Assembly: GCA_046597185.1 (NCBI GenBank)
Contig: JBKJLF010000011.1
Span: 1-12,595, forward strand
Source: CAMBDR01 sp046597185
GTDB taxonomy: Bacteria; Pseudomonadota; Gammaproteobacteria; Burkholderiales; Burkholderiaceae_D
Length of the DNA: 12,595 nucleotides
Direction of reading: 5' to 3'
In this document: positions 1 to 7,053 of the stretch, in pieces
Layout: each line of letters starts with the position of its first letter
Position numbering within the stretch: the first letter of the stretch is position 1
The notes under the pieces: generated by a model
Told to the model about the DNA's origin: nothing
What the model saw: the letters and a program-made list of their open reading frames with translations, nothing else
Databases searched by the model: none
Program-made: the position numbers and the translations under genes

Positions 1-197
1 CATTTGTCAGAAATTGCGCTTTCTGCCTGCTTTTTGGTGGATAATCAATCAGTTGTTATTTGTTTTTTTACCTTTTCAGCGGCTGCTGAGGCCAAGGGAA
101 TGTCTAAACTTGAGTTAATGATGATACAATGCGTCAATTCATGCATAATAGATTCGTAATTTAATAAATTGGTTGCAAAATTGAATGATTGAGGCCT
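1..197 (+). promoter_or_regulatory. Leader region upstream of the N-ATPase operon
   Basis: This AT-rich stretch precedes the first operon gene and must hold its promoter if transcription starts inside the window. AT-rich hexamers resembling -10 boxes are visible (TACAAT at 125-130, CATAAT at 144-149), but neither has a well-spaced -35 partner, so no promoter is assigned. A purine patch GAGG at 191-194 lies only 3 nt before the chosen ATG at 198, which is close for a ribosome binding site. No RNA gene, riboswitch or strong hairpin was recognised. The plus frame is open from base 1 to a TAA at 160-162, but its translation does not resemble a known protein. Confidence 0.3.
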
Positions 198-1649
198 ATG
201 CACGCGACGCAAAGTTTATCGGATGGCTCAACTGGCTCAACTGGCCCCGGCACCGTGCTGGCCGTGTGCGGCAGTGTGGTGGATGTGTCTTTCGCCACCG
301 ACTTGCCCACCATTCACACCATCTTGCGCATCAACTTGCAAATCGGTGTGCAAAATCAAATCGTCATGGAAGTATTGATTCAGCTCGACGCGCACAGCGT
401 GCGCTGCATCGCGCTCACGCCCACGCAAGGCCTGGCGCGCGGCATGGCGGTGGAAAATACCCGCCAACCCTTACTCGCCCCGGTTGGCCCGACCATACTC
501 TCGCGCATGTTGGACGTGTTTGGCCACACCATCGACAATGGCCCGGCGCTGGGCGATGTGCAATGGCGCTCGGTACACCGCGAGCCGCCCACCCTGGCCG
601 AGCGGCGCACCCATGCCGAAGTGTTTGAAACCGGCATTAAAGTGATTGACGTCCTGGTGCCGCTGGAGCGCGGCGGCAAAACCGGTTTGTTTGGCGGGGC
701 GGGCGTGGGCAAAACCGTGTTGTTGACTGAAATGATTCATAACATGATAGGGCACCAGCAAGGGGTGAGTATTTTTTGCGGCATTGGCGAGCGTTGCCGC
801 GAAGGGCAAGAATTGCACCACGACATGCAGGAAGCGGGCGTGTTGCCGAATATGGTGATGATTTTTGGCCAGATGAATGAAGCCGCCGGCAGCCGCTTCC
901 GGGTCGGCCACGCCGCCTTGACCATGGCGGAATATTTCCGCGACGATGAAAAGCGCGATGTGTTGCTGCTGATGGATAATATCTTCCGCTTCATTCAGGC
1001 GGGATCAGAAGTATCGGGCCTGATGGGGCAAATGCCTTCGCGCTTGGGTTACCAGCCCACCATGGGCACCGAATTGGCCAGCCTGGAAGAGCGCATCGCC
1101 AATACCGAAAACGGAGCCATTACCTCGATTCAAGCCGTGTACGTGCCCGCCGATGATTTTACCGACCCCGCCGCCGTGCATACCTTTTCACACCTCTCGG
1201 GCACCATCGTGCTCTCGCGCAAACGCGCCAGCGAGGGGCTGTTCCCTGCTATCGATCCGCTGCAATCCGGCTCCAAAATGGCCACCCCCGGCATTGTCGG
1301 GCAGCGCCATTACCAAGTCGCCCAGTCGATACGGCAAACGCTGAGCCAGTACGACCAACTCAAAGATATTATCGCCATGCTCGGGCTGGAACAATTATCG
1401 CCCGAAGACCGCACCGTGGTGGCACGTGCGCGCCGGCTGGAACGCTTTTTAACCCAGCCATTTTTCACCACCGAACAATTTACCGGCATGCAAGGCAAGT
1501 CGGTGAGTTTGGCCGATGCGCTGGACGGCTGCGAGCGCATTTTGCGGGATGAATTTAATCATCTGCCCGAAAGCGCGCTGTATATGATAGGCAGCATTGC
1601 CGAAGTCAAACAAGGCAGCCCCCCCGCCGCCAAGGCGGGTGCGAAATGA
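198..1649 (+). CDS. atpD: N-ATPase catalytic subunit beta
   Basis: Catalytic subunit of the soluble head of an F-type rotary ATPase; alternates with alpha in the hexamer and carries the nucleotide site. About 483 aa from ATG 198; a TTG nine bases upstream is a less likely start. The P-loop GGAGVGKT is at residues ~165-172. GER-x-REG (residues ~197-203, canonical GERTREG) carries the general-base Glu, and LLLMDNIFRF is the Walker B strand (canonical LFIDNIFRF). The C-terminal DELSEED loop, which contacts gamma, is replaced by LEQLSPED at ~397-404. The gene comes first in the operon, before epsilon, the reverse of a housekeeping F-ATPase operon where beta and epsilon come last; this placement is diagnostic of N-ATPases. 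Its stop overlaps the next start as ATGA. It looks intact. Confidence 0.96.
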   Translation: MHATQSLSDGSTGSTGPGTVLAVCGSVVDVSFATDLPTIHTILRINLQIGVQNQIVMEVLIQLDAHSVRCIALTPTQGLARGMAVENTRQPLLAPVGPTILSRMLDVFGHTIDNGPALGDVQWRSVHREPPTLAERRTHAEVFETGIKVIDVLVPLERGGKTGLFGGAGVGKTVLLTEMIHNMIGHQQGVSIFCGIGERCREGQELHHDMQEAGVLPNMVMIFGQMNEAAGSRFRVGHAALTMAEYFRDDEKRDVLLLMDNIFRFIQAGSEVSGLMGQMPSRLGYQPTMGTELASLEERIANTENGAITSIQAVYVPADDFTDPAAVHTFSHLSGTIVLSRKRASEGLFPAIDPLQSGSKMATPGIVGQRHYQVAQSIRQTLSQYDQLKDIIAMLGLEQLSPEDRTVVARARRLERFLTQPFFTTEQFTGMQGKSVSLADALDGCERILRDEFNHLPESALYMIGSIAEVKQGSPPAAKAGAK

Positions 1650-2086
1650 ATCCCAATAAACCGTCGGCAGGCTTGCCCCAGGTAGAAATGAGCCTGAAAA
1701 TTTTACTGCCCTTTCAAGTTTTTGCCGAGCACAGCCGGGTGCAGCGGATTGTGGCGGAAACGCGCCAGGGTTGCTACGGCTTGCTGGCGCATCGGCTCGA
1801 TTGCGTGGCCGCGCTGGTGCCCGGCATCCTAGTATTTCAAAGCGCGGGTGGGGCTGAGCAATATGTGGCGATTGATGAAGGCGTGCTGGTCAAGGCGGGC
1901 CAAGTTGTTACGGTGTCGGTGCGGCGTGCCTTGGCGGGTAGCAGTTTGGATCAATTGCACGCCGTGGTGGAAAAAGAATTTTTGACGCTGGATGAACAGG
2001 AACGCAGCACCCGCGCCTTGATGACCAAGCTGGAAACCGGATTGGTACACAGGCTGGCAGGTTTGTGCCTGGGAGCGCGGCCATGA
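1646..2086 (+). CDS. atpC: N-ATPase subunit epsilon
   Basis: Epsilon subunit of the central stalk, which joins gamma and the c-ring and in many F-ATPases restrains ATP hydrolysis. The protein has 146 aa. Residues ~13-100 read as the epsilon beta-sandwich (MSLKILLPFQVF near the start, then VPGILVFQSAGG and YVAIDEGVLVKAGQVVTVSVR, family-like strands). The end is a charged helical region around residues 100-140. The start overlaps the atpD stop by ATGA, implying coupled translation. Identity rests on length, position straight after beta, and these strand patterns; primary sequence conservation of epsilon is low. Confidence 0.88.
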   Translation: MNPNKPSAGLPQVEMSLKILLPFQVFAEHSRVQRIVAETRQGCYGLLAHRLDCVAALVPGILVFQSAGGAEQYVAIDEGVLVKAGQVVTVSVRRALAGSSLDQLHAVVEKEFLTLDEQERSTRALMTKLETGLVHRLAGLCLGARP

Positions 2087-2433
2087 GCGAGAAGCCTGAG
2101 CGGAAGCCCCCATCGCCACCATCGCCACCATCGCCGCCATTGGCGCAGCAAGTGGGTGCAAAAGCCGCACGCAAGCTGCGCGCACAAGGCACACGCCACC
2201 ATGTTTGGCTGGGTTTGGGCATGATGGGTTTGGTGGGCTGGTCGGTAGTGGTGCCCACGCTGCTGGGCCTGGCTTTGGGCAGTTGGATCGACCACCAGCA
2301 TTGGGATCAGCATTCGTGGACGCTGGCTTTGCTGGTAGCCGGTTTGGTGCTGGGTTGTTTTAATGCCTGGCATTGGGTGACCAAGGAAGAACGCGCAATC
2401 CATGCGCCACAAGAGGAAAAACATGATGATTGA
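2083..2433 (+). CDS. atpQ: AtpQ, AtpI-like membrane accessory protein of the N-ATPase
   Basis: Small membrane protein of the AtpI/'putative F0F1-ATPase subunit, Ca2+/Mg2+ transporter' family, found at this position in N-ATPase operons. ATG 2083 overlaps the atpC stop (ATGA), giving 116 aa; an upstream in-frame TTG at 2065 is less likely. The N-terminus is basic and proline-rich, with three PPS units coded by a 9-bp tandem repeat. Two hydrophobic segments follow: about residues 43-66 (GLGMMGLVGWSVVVPTLLGLALG) and 78-94 (TLALLVAGLVLGCFNAW), forming a helical hairpin with the GSWID linker typical of AtpI-like proteins. The tail is acidic. AtpI-type proteins are proposed to help assemble the c-ring; that role here is inferred. 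It overlaps atpR by 11 nt. Confidence 0.85.
   Translation: MSEKPERKPPSPPSPPSPPLAQQVGAKAARKLRAQGTRHHVWLGLGMMGLVGWSVVVPTLLGLALGSWIDHQHWDQHSWTLALLVAGLVLGCFNAWHWVTKEERAIHAPQEEKHDD
2110..2136 (+). repeat. 9-bp tandem repeat in atpQ (3 copies)
   Basis: Three consecutive 9-bp units (ccatcgcca, ccatcgcca, ccatcgccg) with a diverged fourth unit to 2145. They encode the Pro-Pro-Ser repeats of the AtpQ N-terminus. Because the unit is a multiple of three, copy changes alter linker length without breaking the frame. Confidence 0.9.
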
Positions 2434-2797
2434 ATCCGCTATCGGGAGTATTTGGGGTATTTCACTGGCTGCGCTGGCGGGCGTGGTTTTGGGGGCGATG
2501 TTTTTTGGTGGCCTGTGGTGGACGGTACGCCATGCACTCCATGCGCGCCACCCGGCGTTGTGGTTTGTCGGGAGCGCGTTGCTGCGCATGGGGCTGGCTT
2601 TGGGTGGGTTTTATTGGGTCGGCGTGGGTGTGGCAGGTGGTGCAGGTGGTGCAGGTGGTGCAGCGGGGGCAGGGCAGGGCGCTTCGTGGCAACGCCTGCT
2701 GGCTTGCCTGATTGGCTTTACACTGGCGCGCGTGCTGGTTTCTGTTGGCACCAAATCAGCCGCAGAAAAATTAAGCGGAGCCAGCCATGCACCTTAG
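2423..2797 (+). CDS. atpR: AtpR, N-ATPase-specific membrane protein
   Basis: Small hydrophobic protein found only in N-ATPase operons, between AtpQ and subunit a. GAGG at 2413-2416 favours ATG 2423 (or 2426) over the in-frame ATG 2402, giving ~124 aa. Three hydrophobic segments are visible: about residues 6-32, 44-66 and 91-112. Arg sits inside or at the edge of the second (LLRMGLALGG) and third (TLARVLVSVG); membrane arginines of AtpR have been suggested to interact with carboxylates of the c-ring. Between segments 2 and 3 is a Gly/Ala-rich linker built from a 9-bp tandem repeat. The start lies 11 nt inside atpQ, and its stop lies 11 nt inside atpB. Function is not established; identity is inferred from topology and strict gene order. 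Confidence 0.83.
   Translation: MMIESAIGSIWGISLAALAGVVLGAMFFGGLWWTVRHALHARHPALWFVGSALLRMGLALGGFYWVGVGVAGGAGGAGGAAGAGQGASWQRLLACLIGFTLARVLVSVGTKSAAEKLSGASHAP
2636..2662 (+). repeat. 9-bp tandem repeat in atpR (3 perfect copies)
   Basis: Three perfect copies of ggtggtgca, coding Gly-Gly-Ala three times (AtpR residues ~72-80) in the loop between the second and third membrane segments. The neighbouring gene atpQ carries an independent 9-bp repeat of different sequence. Slippage would change loop length in frame. Confidence 0.9.
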
Positions 2798-3482
2798 CCC
2801 TGATGAAATTATTTTCTGGCAGCACGGCTGGATCAAACTCAATGGCACCATCGTCTTCACCTGGCTGGTGATGTTGCTGATGGCCGTCGCCGCCAAACTC
2901 ATCACGCGCCGCCTGAGTTTTGATTTGCAAAGAACGCGCTGGCAAAATCTGCTGGAAATCATCGTCACCGCCAGCATGCAGCAAATTGCCGAAGTCGGCC
3001 TGGCGCAGCCGAAAAAATATATTGATTTTCTCGGCACCCTGTTTTTGTTTTTGGCCGTGGCCAATTTATTGACCGTACTGCCGCTGTATGAAGCGCCCAC
3101 CGGTTCGCTTTCCACCACCACCGCTCTGGCCTTGTGCGTGCTGGCGGCGGTGCCGATCTTTGGCATTGCCGGGCAGGGCCTGGGCGGGTATTTAAAAACC
3201 TATATTGAGCCTACCGTGATCATGCTGCCATTTAACATCATCAGCGAACTCTCACGCACCCTAGCGCTGGCGATTCGCTTGTTTGGCAATATGATGAGCG
3301 GGGCCATGATCGTGGCGATTTTGCTGAGCATTACCCCCTTCATTTTCCCCTTGGTCATTACCGTACTCGGGTTGCTAACGGGCATGGTGCAAGCTTATAT
3401 CTTCAGTATTCTGGCCGCTGTGTATATTGCAGCAGCTACCCGTTCTGAAGCCGACTCTTCTTTACCTTCTCCACAGGAATAA
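2787..3482 (+). CDS. atpB: N-ATPase subunit a
   Basis: Membrane stator subunit forming the two ion half-channels against the c-ring. The protein has 231 aa, slightly shorter than the ~270 aa of E. coli AtpB. GGAG at 2777-2780 sits 6 nt before the ATG. The essential stator Arg is R164 in LAIRLFGNMMSG (canonical LGLRLFGNMYAG), preceded by the family pattern PFNIISELSRTLAL. Five to six hydrophobic helices are visible, the last near TVLGLLTGMVQAYIFSILAAVYI, where the conserved Q-A-Y/F-I-F pattern is present. It starts inside atpR and is followed after 2 nt by atpE. It looks complete and functional. Confidence 0.95.
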   Translation: MHLSPDEIIFWQHGWIKLNGTIVFTWLVMLLMAVAAKLITRRLSFDLQRTRWQNLLEIIVTASMQQIAEVGLAQPKKYIDFLGTLFLFLAVANLLTVLPLYEAPTGSLSTTTALALCVLAAVPIFGIAGQGLGGYLKTYIEPTVIMLPFNIISELSRTLALAIRLFGNMMSGAMIVAILLSITPFIFPLVITVLGLLTGMVQAYIFSILAAVYIAAATRSEADSSLPSPQE

Positions 3483-3484
3483 TC

Positions 3485-3766
3485 ATGGATAGCGCTACCT
3501 TAATTGCCCTCGTTTCAATCATGACAGCTGGCATGACTACCAGCATCGGCTGCATTGCCCCCGCGCTGGGGGAAGGGCGCTCTATTGCAGCGGCCCTGAC
3601 CGCGCTGGCCCAGCAGCCGGACGCTGCCGCCACCATTACCCGCACCCTGTTTGTGGGGCTGGCGATGGTGGAATCGATTGCGATTTATTGCTTTGTGGTG
3701 TCGATGATTTTAATCTTCGCCAATCCATTCTGGAACCAGATGATCAGCCACGTGGCAGGAAAGTAA
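3485..3766 (+). CDS. atpE: N-ATPase subunit c (rotor ring)
   Basis: Hairpin subunit of the ion-translocating rotor ring, 93 aa. AGGA at 3475-3478 gives a well-spaced ribosome binding site. Helix 1 contains GCIAPALGEGRS and helix 2 contains GLAMVESIAIY. The ion-carrying carboxylate is E63, in the same spacing as E65 of the Ilyobacter tartaricus Na+ ring. At the position of that ring's Gln32 there is a second carboxylate, E30. Ser64 and Tyr68 match Na+-site residues, but the Thr67 position is Ile. The cytoplasmic loop reads AQQPD, with Gln43 where most c subunits have Arg (RQP). Ion preference, H+ or Na+, cannot be settled from sequence: a biochemically studied Burkholderia pseudomallei N-ATPase ring was proton-specific, while N-ATPases as a group were first proposed to move Na+. 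Confidence 0.96.
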   Translation: MDSATLIALVSIMTAGMTTSIGCIAPALGEGRSIAAALTALAQQPDAAATITRTLFVGLAMVESIAIYCFVVSMILIFANPFWNQMISHVAGK

Positions 3767-3769
3767 GCC

Positions 3770-4570
3770 ATGTTAATCGATTGGTTTACCGTCATTGCGC
3801 AAATCGTCAATTTTTTGATTTTGGTGTTGTTGATGCGGCGTTTTTTGTACCAGCCCATTTTGCAGGCGATTGCCGCCCGAGAAGAAAAAATCGCCACCCA
3901 ATTGCGTGATGCGGCCAGCTTAAAGCAAGCGGCGGCGGCAGAGCAAGAACAATTTCAGCGCAAAAATGCTGAAATCGATCAGGCGCGGGAAGGCATCCTG
4001 CAAACTGCACGTAGCGATGCCGAACAGGAAAAGCAGCGCCTGAATGCGCAAAACCAGCAAGCCTTAACTGCGCAGCAGGCCAAATGGCAAGCGGCCTGGC
4101 AACACGAGCGCGACCAATTGCAACAAGAGTTGAGCGCACGCAGCCTGGCCCAGGTATTTGCCGTGGCGCGCCAGGTGTTGGCCGATTTGGCTGCCAGCAG
4201 CCTGGAACAACGCATGTGTGCAATATTTGTGCAACGCCTGACCACGCTGGATGCCGATGCCCACCAACGCTTGCAACAGGCGTACAGCAGTGCCAGTACG
4301 CCCGTGCTGGTGTTGAGCGCCTTCCCGTTACCGGCAGCCCAACGCGCTGAGCTGCAGAACGCGCTGGCAGCGGTATGTGGGGCCGGGTCTGGAACCGAGG
4401 CTAAAACCGAGACTAAAGCCGGGCGCGAAATCGAATTCAAGCTCGACACCGCGCTATGCAACGGCATGGAATTGCATATCAATGGCTGGAAACTGGCCTG
4501 GCATGTGAATGACTATTTGGCCGAACTGGAAAAAAGTGTCGCACCCTTCTTACCCCAGGCCAGCGCATGA
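3770..4570 (+). CDS. atpF: N-ATPase subunit b with a delta-like C-terminal end
   Basis: Peripheral stalk subunit linking membrane and head. The protein has 266 aa, against ~156 for a normal bacterial b. Residues ~4-23 are the single N-terminal membrane helix (FTVIAQIVNFLILVLLMRRF), followed by a long Ala/Gln/Glu-rich coiled coil to ~130. From ~180 the sequence changes character: VLVLSAFPLPAAQRAEL, then EFKLDTALCNGMELHI and VNDYLAELEKSV. This follows the order of the delta/OSCP C-terminus (a/tSAxPLxxxQ, then D-x-x-L-hydrophobic-G-G-hydrophobic, then S-hydrophobic-x-x-x-L-x-x-L). No separate delta gene lies in the operon, so b probably carries a delta-like head-binding end. This is inference from motif order. 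AGGA at 3757-3760 precedes the ATG; the stop overlaps atpA as ATGA. Confidence 0.92.
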   Translation: MLIDWFTVIAQIVNFLILVLLMRRFLYQPILQAIAAREEKIATQLRDAASLKQAAAAEQEQFQRKNAEIDQAREGILQTARSDAEQEKQRLNAQNQQALTAQQAKWQAAWQHERDQLQQELSARSLAQVFAVARQVLADLAASSLEQRMCAIFVQRLTTLDADAHQRLQQAYSSASTPVLVLSAFPLPAAQRAELQNALAAVCGAGSGTEAKTETKAGREIEFKLDTALCNGMELHINGWKLAWHVNDYLAELEKSVAPFLPQASA

Positions 4571-6093
4571 ATTTACCAGCCCAGCCGTCCCTGCAAACCG
4601 CGCTGGACGGCACTTTTGCCGCGCTGGCGCAAGCCTGCCAGCAATTTCAGCCCAAACTGACCGCACGTGAAGTTGGCGTCATTACCCGTGTTTCCACCGG
4701 CATTGCGTATGTGGCAGGCTTACCCGGTGTCGGCTATGACGAGCTGCTGCGTTTTGCCAATGGTAGTTTTGGCATTGCCTTTGATTTGAATCGGGATGAA
4801 ATTGGTGTGGTGCTGCTGGGCGACTGCGCGCAGTTGCATGCGGGCGCACAGGTGGAGCGCAGCCACCGTGTGATGGATATTGGCGTGGGTGATGAATTAT
4901 TGGGTCGGGTGATTGATCCGATGGGTAACACCCTGGATGAAAAAGGCCCACTCCGCTGCAAACAGCGCCTGCCGATAGAGCGCCCCGCCGCACCCATTAT
5001 GGCGCGTGCCCCGGTGAGCGTGCCCTTACAAACGGGCTTGAAAGTGATTGATGCGTTGGTGCCAATCGGGCGTGGCCAGCGCGAGTTAATTTTAGGCGAC
5101 CGCCAAACCGGCAAAAGCACCATCGCACTCGATACCATCATCAACCAACGTGGGCAAGGGGTGGTTTGCATCTATTGCGCCATCGGCCAGCGCGCCTCCG
5201 CCGTGGCCAAGGCCATTGCCACCCTGCGTGAACATGGCGCGTTGGAATACACGGTCGTGGTGGTGAGCGAAGGCAATGCCGCCCCCGGTTTAAACTATAT
5301 CGCCCCGTATGCCGCCACCAGCATTGCGGAATATTTCATGCAAACCGGGCGCGATGCCTTAATTGTGTATGACGACCTGACCCAGCATGCGCGCGCCTAT
5401 CGCGAATTGTCTTTGTTATTGCAAAGGCCACCGGGGCGGGAAGCGTTTCCGGGGGATATTTTTTACATCCATTCGCGCTTGCTCGAACGCGCCACGCACT
5501 TGAATGCCGAACATGGCGGCGGCTCCCTCACGGCCTTGCCGATTATTGAAACCGAGGCGCAGGATTTATCGGCTTATATTCCCACCAATTTAATTTCGAT
5601 TACCGACGGCCAAATCTACCTGTCACCCACCTTGTTTGAACTGGGCGTATTGCCGGCGGTGGATGTGGGCAAATCAGTCTCGCGCGTGGGCGGCAAGGCG
5701 CAGCATGCGGTGTACCGCGCGGTCGCGGGGGATTTAAAATTAGCCTATGCCCAGTTTGAAGAAATGGAAAACTTCGCCCGCTTTGGCGCGCGCCTGGACG
5801 AGCACACCCGCGCCATGATCGCGCATGGGCGGCGAATACGTGCGTGCCTGATCCAGCCTGCGTTTGCGCCCGTGCCTTTGCCGGAACAAATCATGCTCTT
5901 GATTGCGCTGGCGGGCCAATTATTTGAACCCGTGGCGCTGGAAGCGATGGCGCACGCCATAGAAGCGCTACGCGACGCGGCCAGCAAGATAGAACCTGCC
6001 ATGTTGGCGCGTTTTACCAGTGCAGAAAAATTAAGCGCCGACGAGCACGCGCAGTTGCTGGAACTGGCGCGCAAGGCCTTGGTGGCCCCATGA
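4567..6093 (+). CDS. atpA: N-ATPase subunit alpha
   Basis: Non-catalytic nucleotide-binding subunit of the hexameric head, 508 aa, close to the family's usual ~510. The N-terminal domain contains GVITRVSTGIAYVAGLPGVGYDELL, matching the alpha beta-barrel. The P-loop GDRQTGKST is at residues 177-185. YCAIGQRASAVAKAI and EYFMQTGRDALIVYDDL are family motifs. The arginine finger that reaches into the catalytic site on beta is R373 in KSVSRVGGKAQ (canonical LSVSRVGGAAQ). It starts on an ATGA overlap with atpF and ends on an ATGA overlap with atpG. No damage is seen. Confidence 0.97.
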   Translation: MNLPAQPSLQTALDGTFAALAQACQQFQPKLTAREVGVITRVSTGIAYVAGLPGVGYDELLRFANGSFGIAFDLNRDEIGVVLLGDCAQLHAGAQVERSHRVMDIGVGDELLGRVIDPMGNTLDEKGPLRCKQRLPIERPAAPIMARAPVSVPLQTGLKVIDALVPIGRGQRELILGDRQTGKSTIALDTIINQRGQGVVCIYCAIGQRASAVAKAIATLREHGALEYTVVVVSEGNAAPGLNYIAPYAATSIAEYFMQTGRDALIVYDDLTQHARAYRELSLLLQRPPGREAFPGDIFYIHSRLLERATHLNAEHGGGSLTALPIIETEAQDLSAYIPTNLISITDGQIYLSPTLFELGVLPAVDVGKSVSRVGGKAQHAVYRAVAGDLKLAYAQFEEMENFARFGARLDEHTRAMIAHGRRIRACLIQPAFAPVPLPEQIMLLIALAGQLFEPVALEAMAHAIEALRDAASKIEPAMLARFTSAEKLSADEHAQLLELARKALVAP

Positions 6094-6998
6094 GCGAGAG
6101 CAGCGCCGACTTACGCCACACCATCGCCAACGCCAGCGAATTGGCGGGCGTGGTGCGCACCATGAAAACCATGGCAGCGGCCAGCATCGGCCAATATGAA
6201 CAAGCCACCCATGCGCTGGATGACTATTACCGTAGCGTGCAATTGGGTTTGTTGGCTTGTTTGAGCGAAGTGGAAGTCGCGCCTGACGTTGTGCTGGAAA
6301 ACGGCGTCACCGGGGTGTTGGTGTTTGGTTCCGATCAAGGATTGGTCGGGCAATTTAATGAAGTGATGGGCGACTTTGTGACGGCCAAACTGGCCGCGCT
6401 ACCCGGCAAAAAAGTGTTATGGGTGGTCGGTGAGCGCATGCAGGCAAATCTGCAAATGAGTTTGAACATAAATGACCAAATGAGTGAACAGCAAGGCGGC
6501 GTTACCCTGCAAGCTGGTTTTAATTTGCCCGCCTCCATCCACGCCATTACGCCTTTGCTGACGCAAATATTGCACCAAATTGTGGCGCTGCGAGAGCGTG
6601 GGGGCATGAGTCAGGTGCTGGTGTTTCATCATCGGCCCGAACCGGGGGCGATTTATGCGCCGGTGATGGAGCGCTTACTGCCATTTGATCAGCAATGGCG
6701 ACGCGATTTATTGGCTTTGCACTGGCCCGGTCGGCAGCGTCCGCAAGTGATCGGCGGTGCGCCAGCGACCATGCCGCAGTTAATGCATGAACACTTATTC
6801 GTCTCGCTGTTCCGCGCCTGCGTGCAGTCGCTGGTGAGTGAAAACGCCAGCCGTTTGGCGGCCATGCAGCGCGCCGAAAAAAACATCCGCGAATTATTGA
6901 TCCAGTTAAATCATGCCTTCCATAGCGTGCGGCAAAACAGTATTGATGCGGAATTGTTTGATGTCATTGCCGGGTTTGCGGCCTTGAAGCCGCAATAA
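6090..6998 (+). CDS. atpG: N-ATPase subunit gamma
   Basis: Central shaft that rotates inside the alpha/beta hexamer, 302 aa (E. coli gamma is 287). The N-terminal helix reads LRHTIANASELAGVVRTMKTMAAAS, corresponding to the gamma pattern ending in T-x-A-M-x-x-V-A-A-S-K. The C-terminal helix contains SENASRLAAMQRAEKNI, the best conserved gamma motif (SENASRM-x-AM-x-A-x-x-N). The middle holds the Rossmann-like domain with GVLVFGSDQGLVGQFN, matching the GSDRGLCGGFN block. It is the last gene of the operon and starts on an ATGA overlap with atpA. No clear hairpin terminator follows in the 55 nt before the convergent downstream gene. Confidence 0.95.
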   Translation: MSESSADLRHTIANASELAGVVRTMKTMAAASIGQYEQATHALDDYYRSVQLGLLACLSEVEVAPDVVLENGVTGVLVFGSDQGLVGQFNEVMGDFVTAKLAALPGKKVLWVVGERMQANLQMSLNINDQMSEQQGGVTLQAGFNLPASIHAITPLLTQILHQIVALRERGGMSQVLVFHHRPEPGAIYAPVMERLLPFDQQWRRDLLALHWPGRQRPQVIGGAPATMPQLMHEHLFVSLFRACVQSLVSENASRLAAMQRAEKNIRELLIQLNHAFHSVRQNSIDAELFDVIAGFAALKPQ

Positions 6999-7053
6999 GT
7001 AGTAGCAATGAGTGGAAGTAAGTAGTGATAGGTATTCTTGGGTATCTTTTGTG

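Noticed and set aside
1..162. Open plus frame running in from the window edge to TAA at 160-162, possibly the end of an upstream gene
   Set aside because: The translation is low-complexity-like and matches nothing recognisable; the AT-rich base composition suits a promoter region better.
1951..2589. Long minus-strand open frame (212 aa) opposite atpC/atpQ/atpR
   Set aside because: It lies wholly opposite three overlapping, well-supported genes and its translation is rich in His, Pro, Gln and Trp without any domain; it is an antisense shadow.
2110..2662. Phase-variable contingency tracts in atpQ and atpR
   Set aside because: The units are 9 bp, so copy changes keep the frame and cannot switch expression on and off by frameshift.
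6999..7053. Possible intrinsic terminator between the convergent atpG and the small hypothetical gene
   Set aside because: Only a 4-bp GATA/TATC pairing and short T-runs are present; no stem of useful length.
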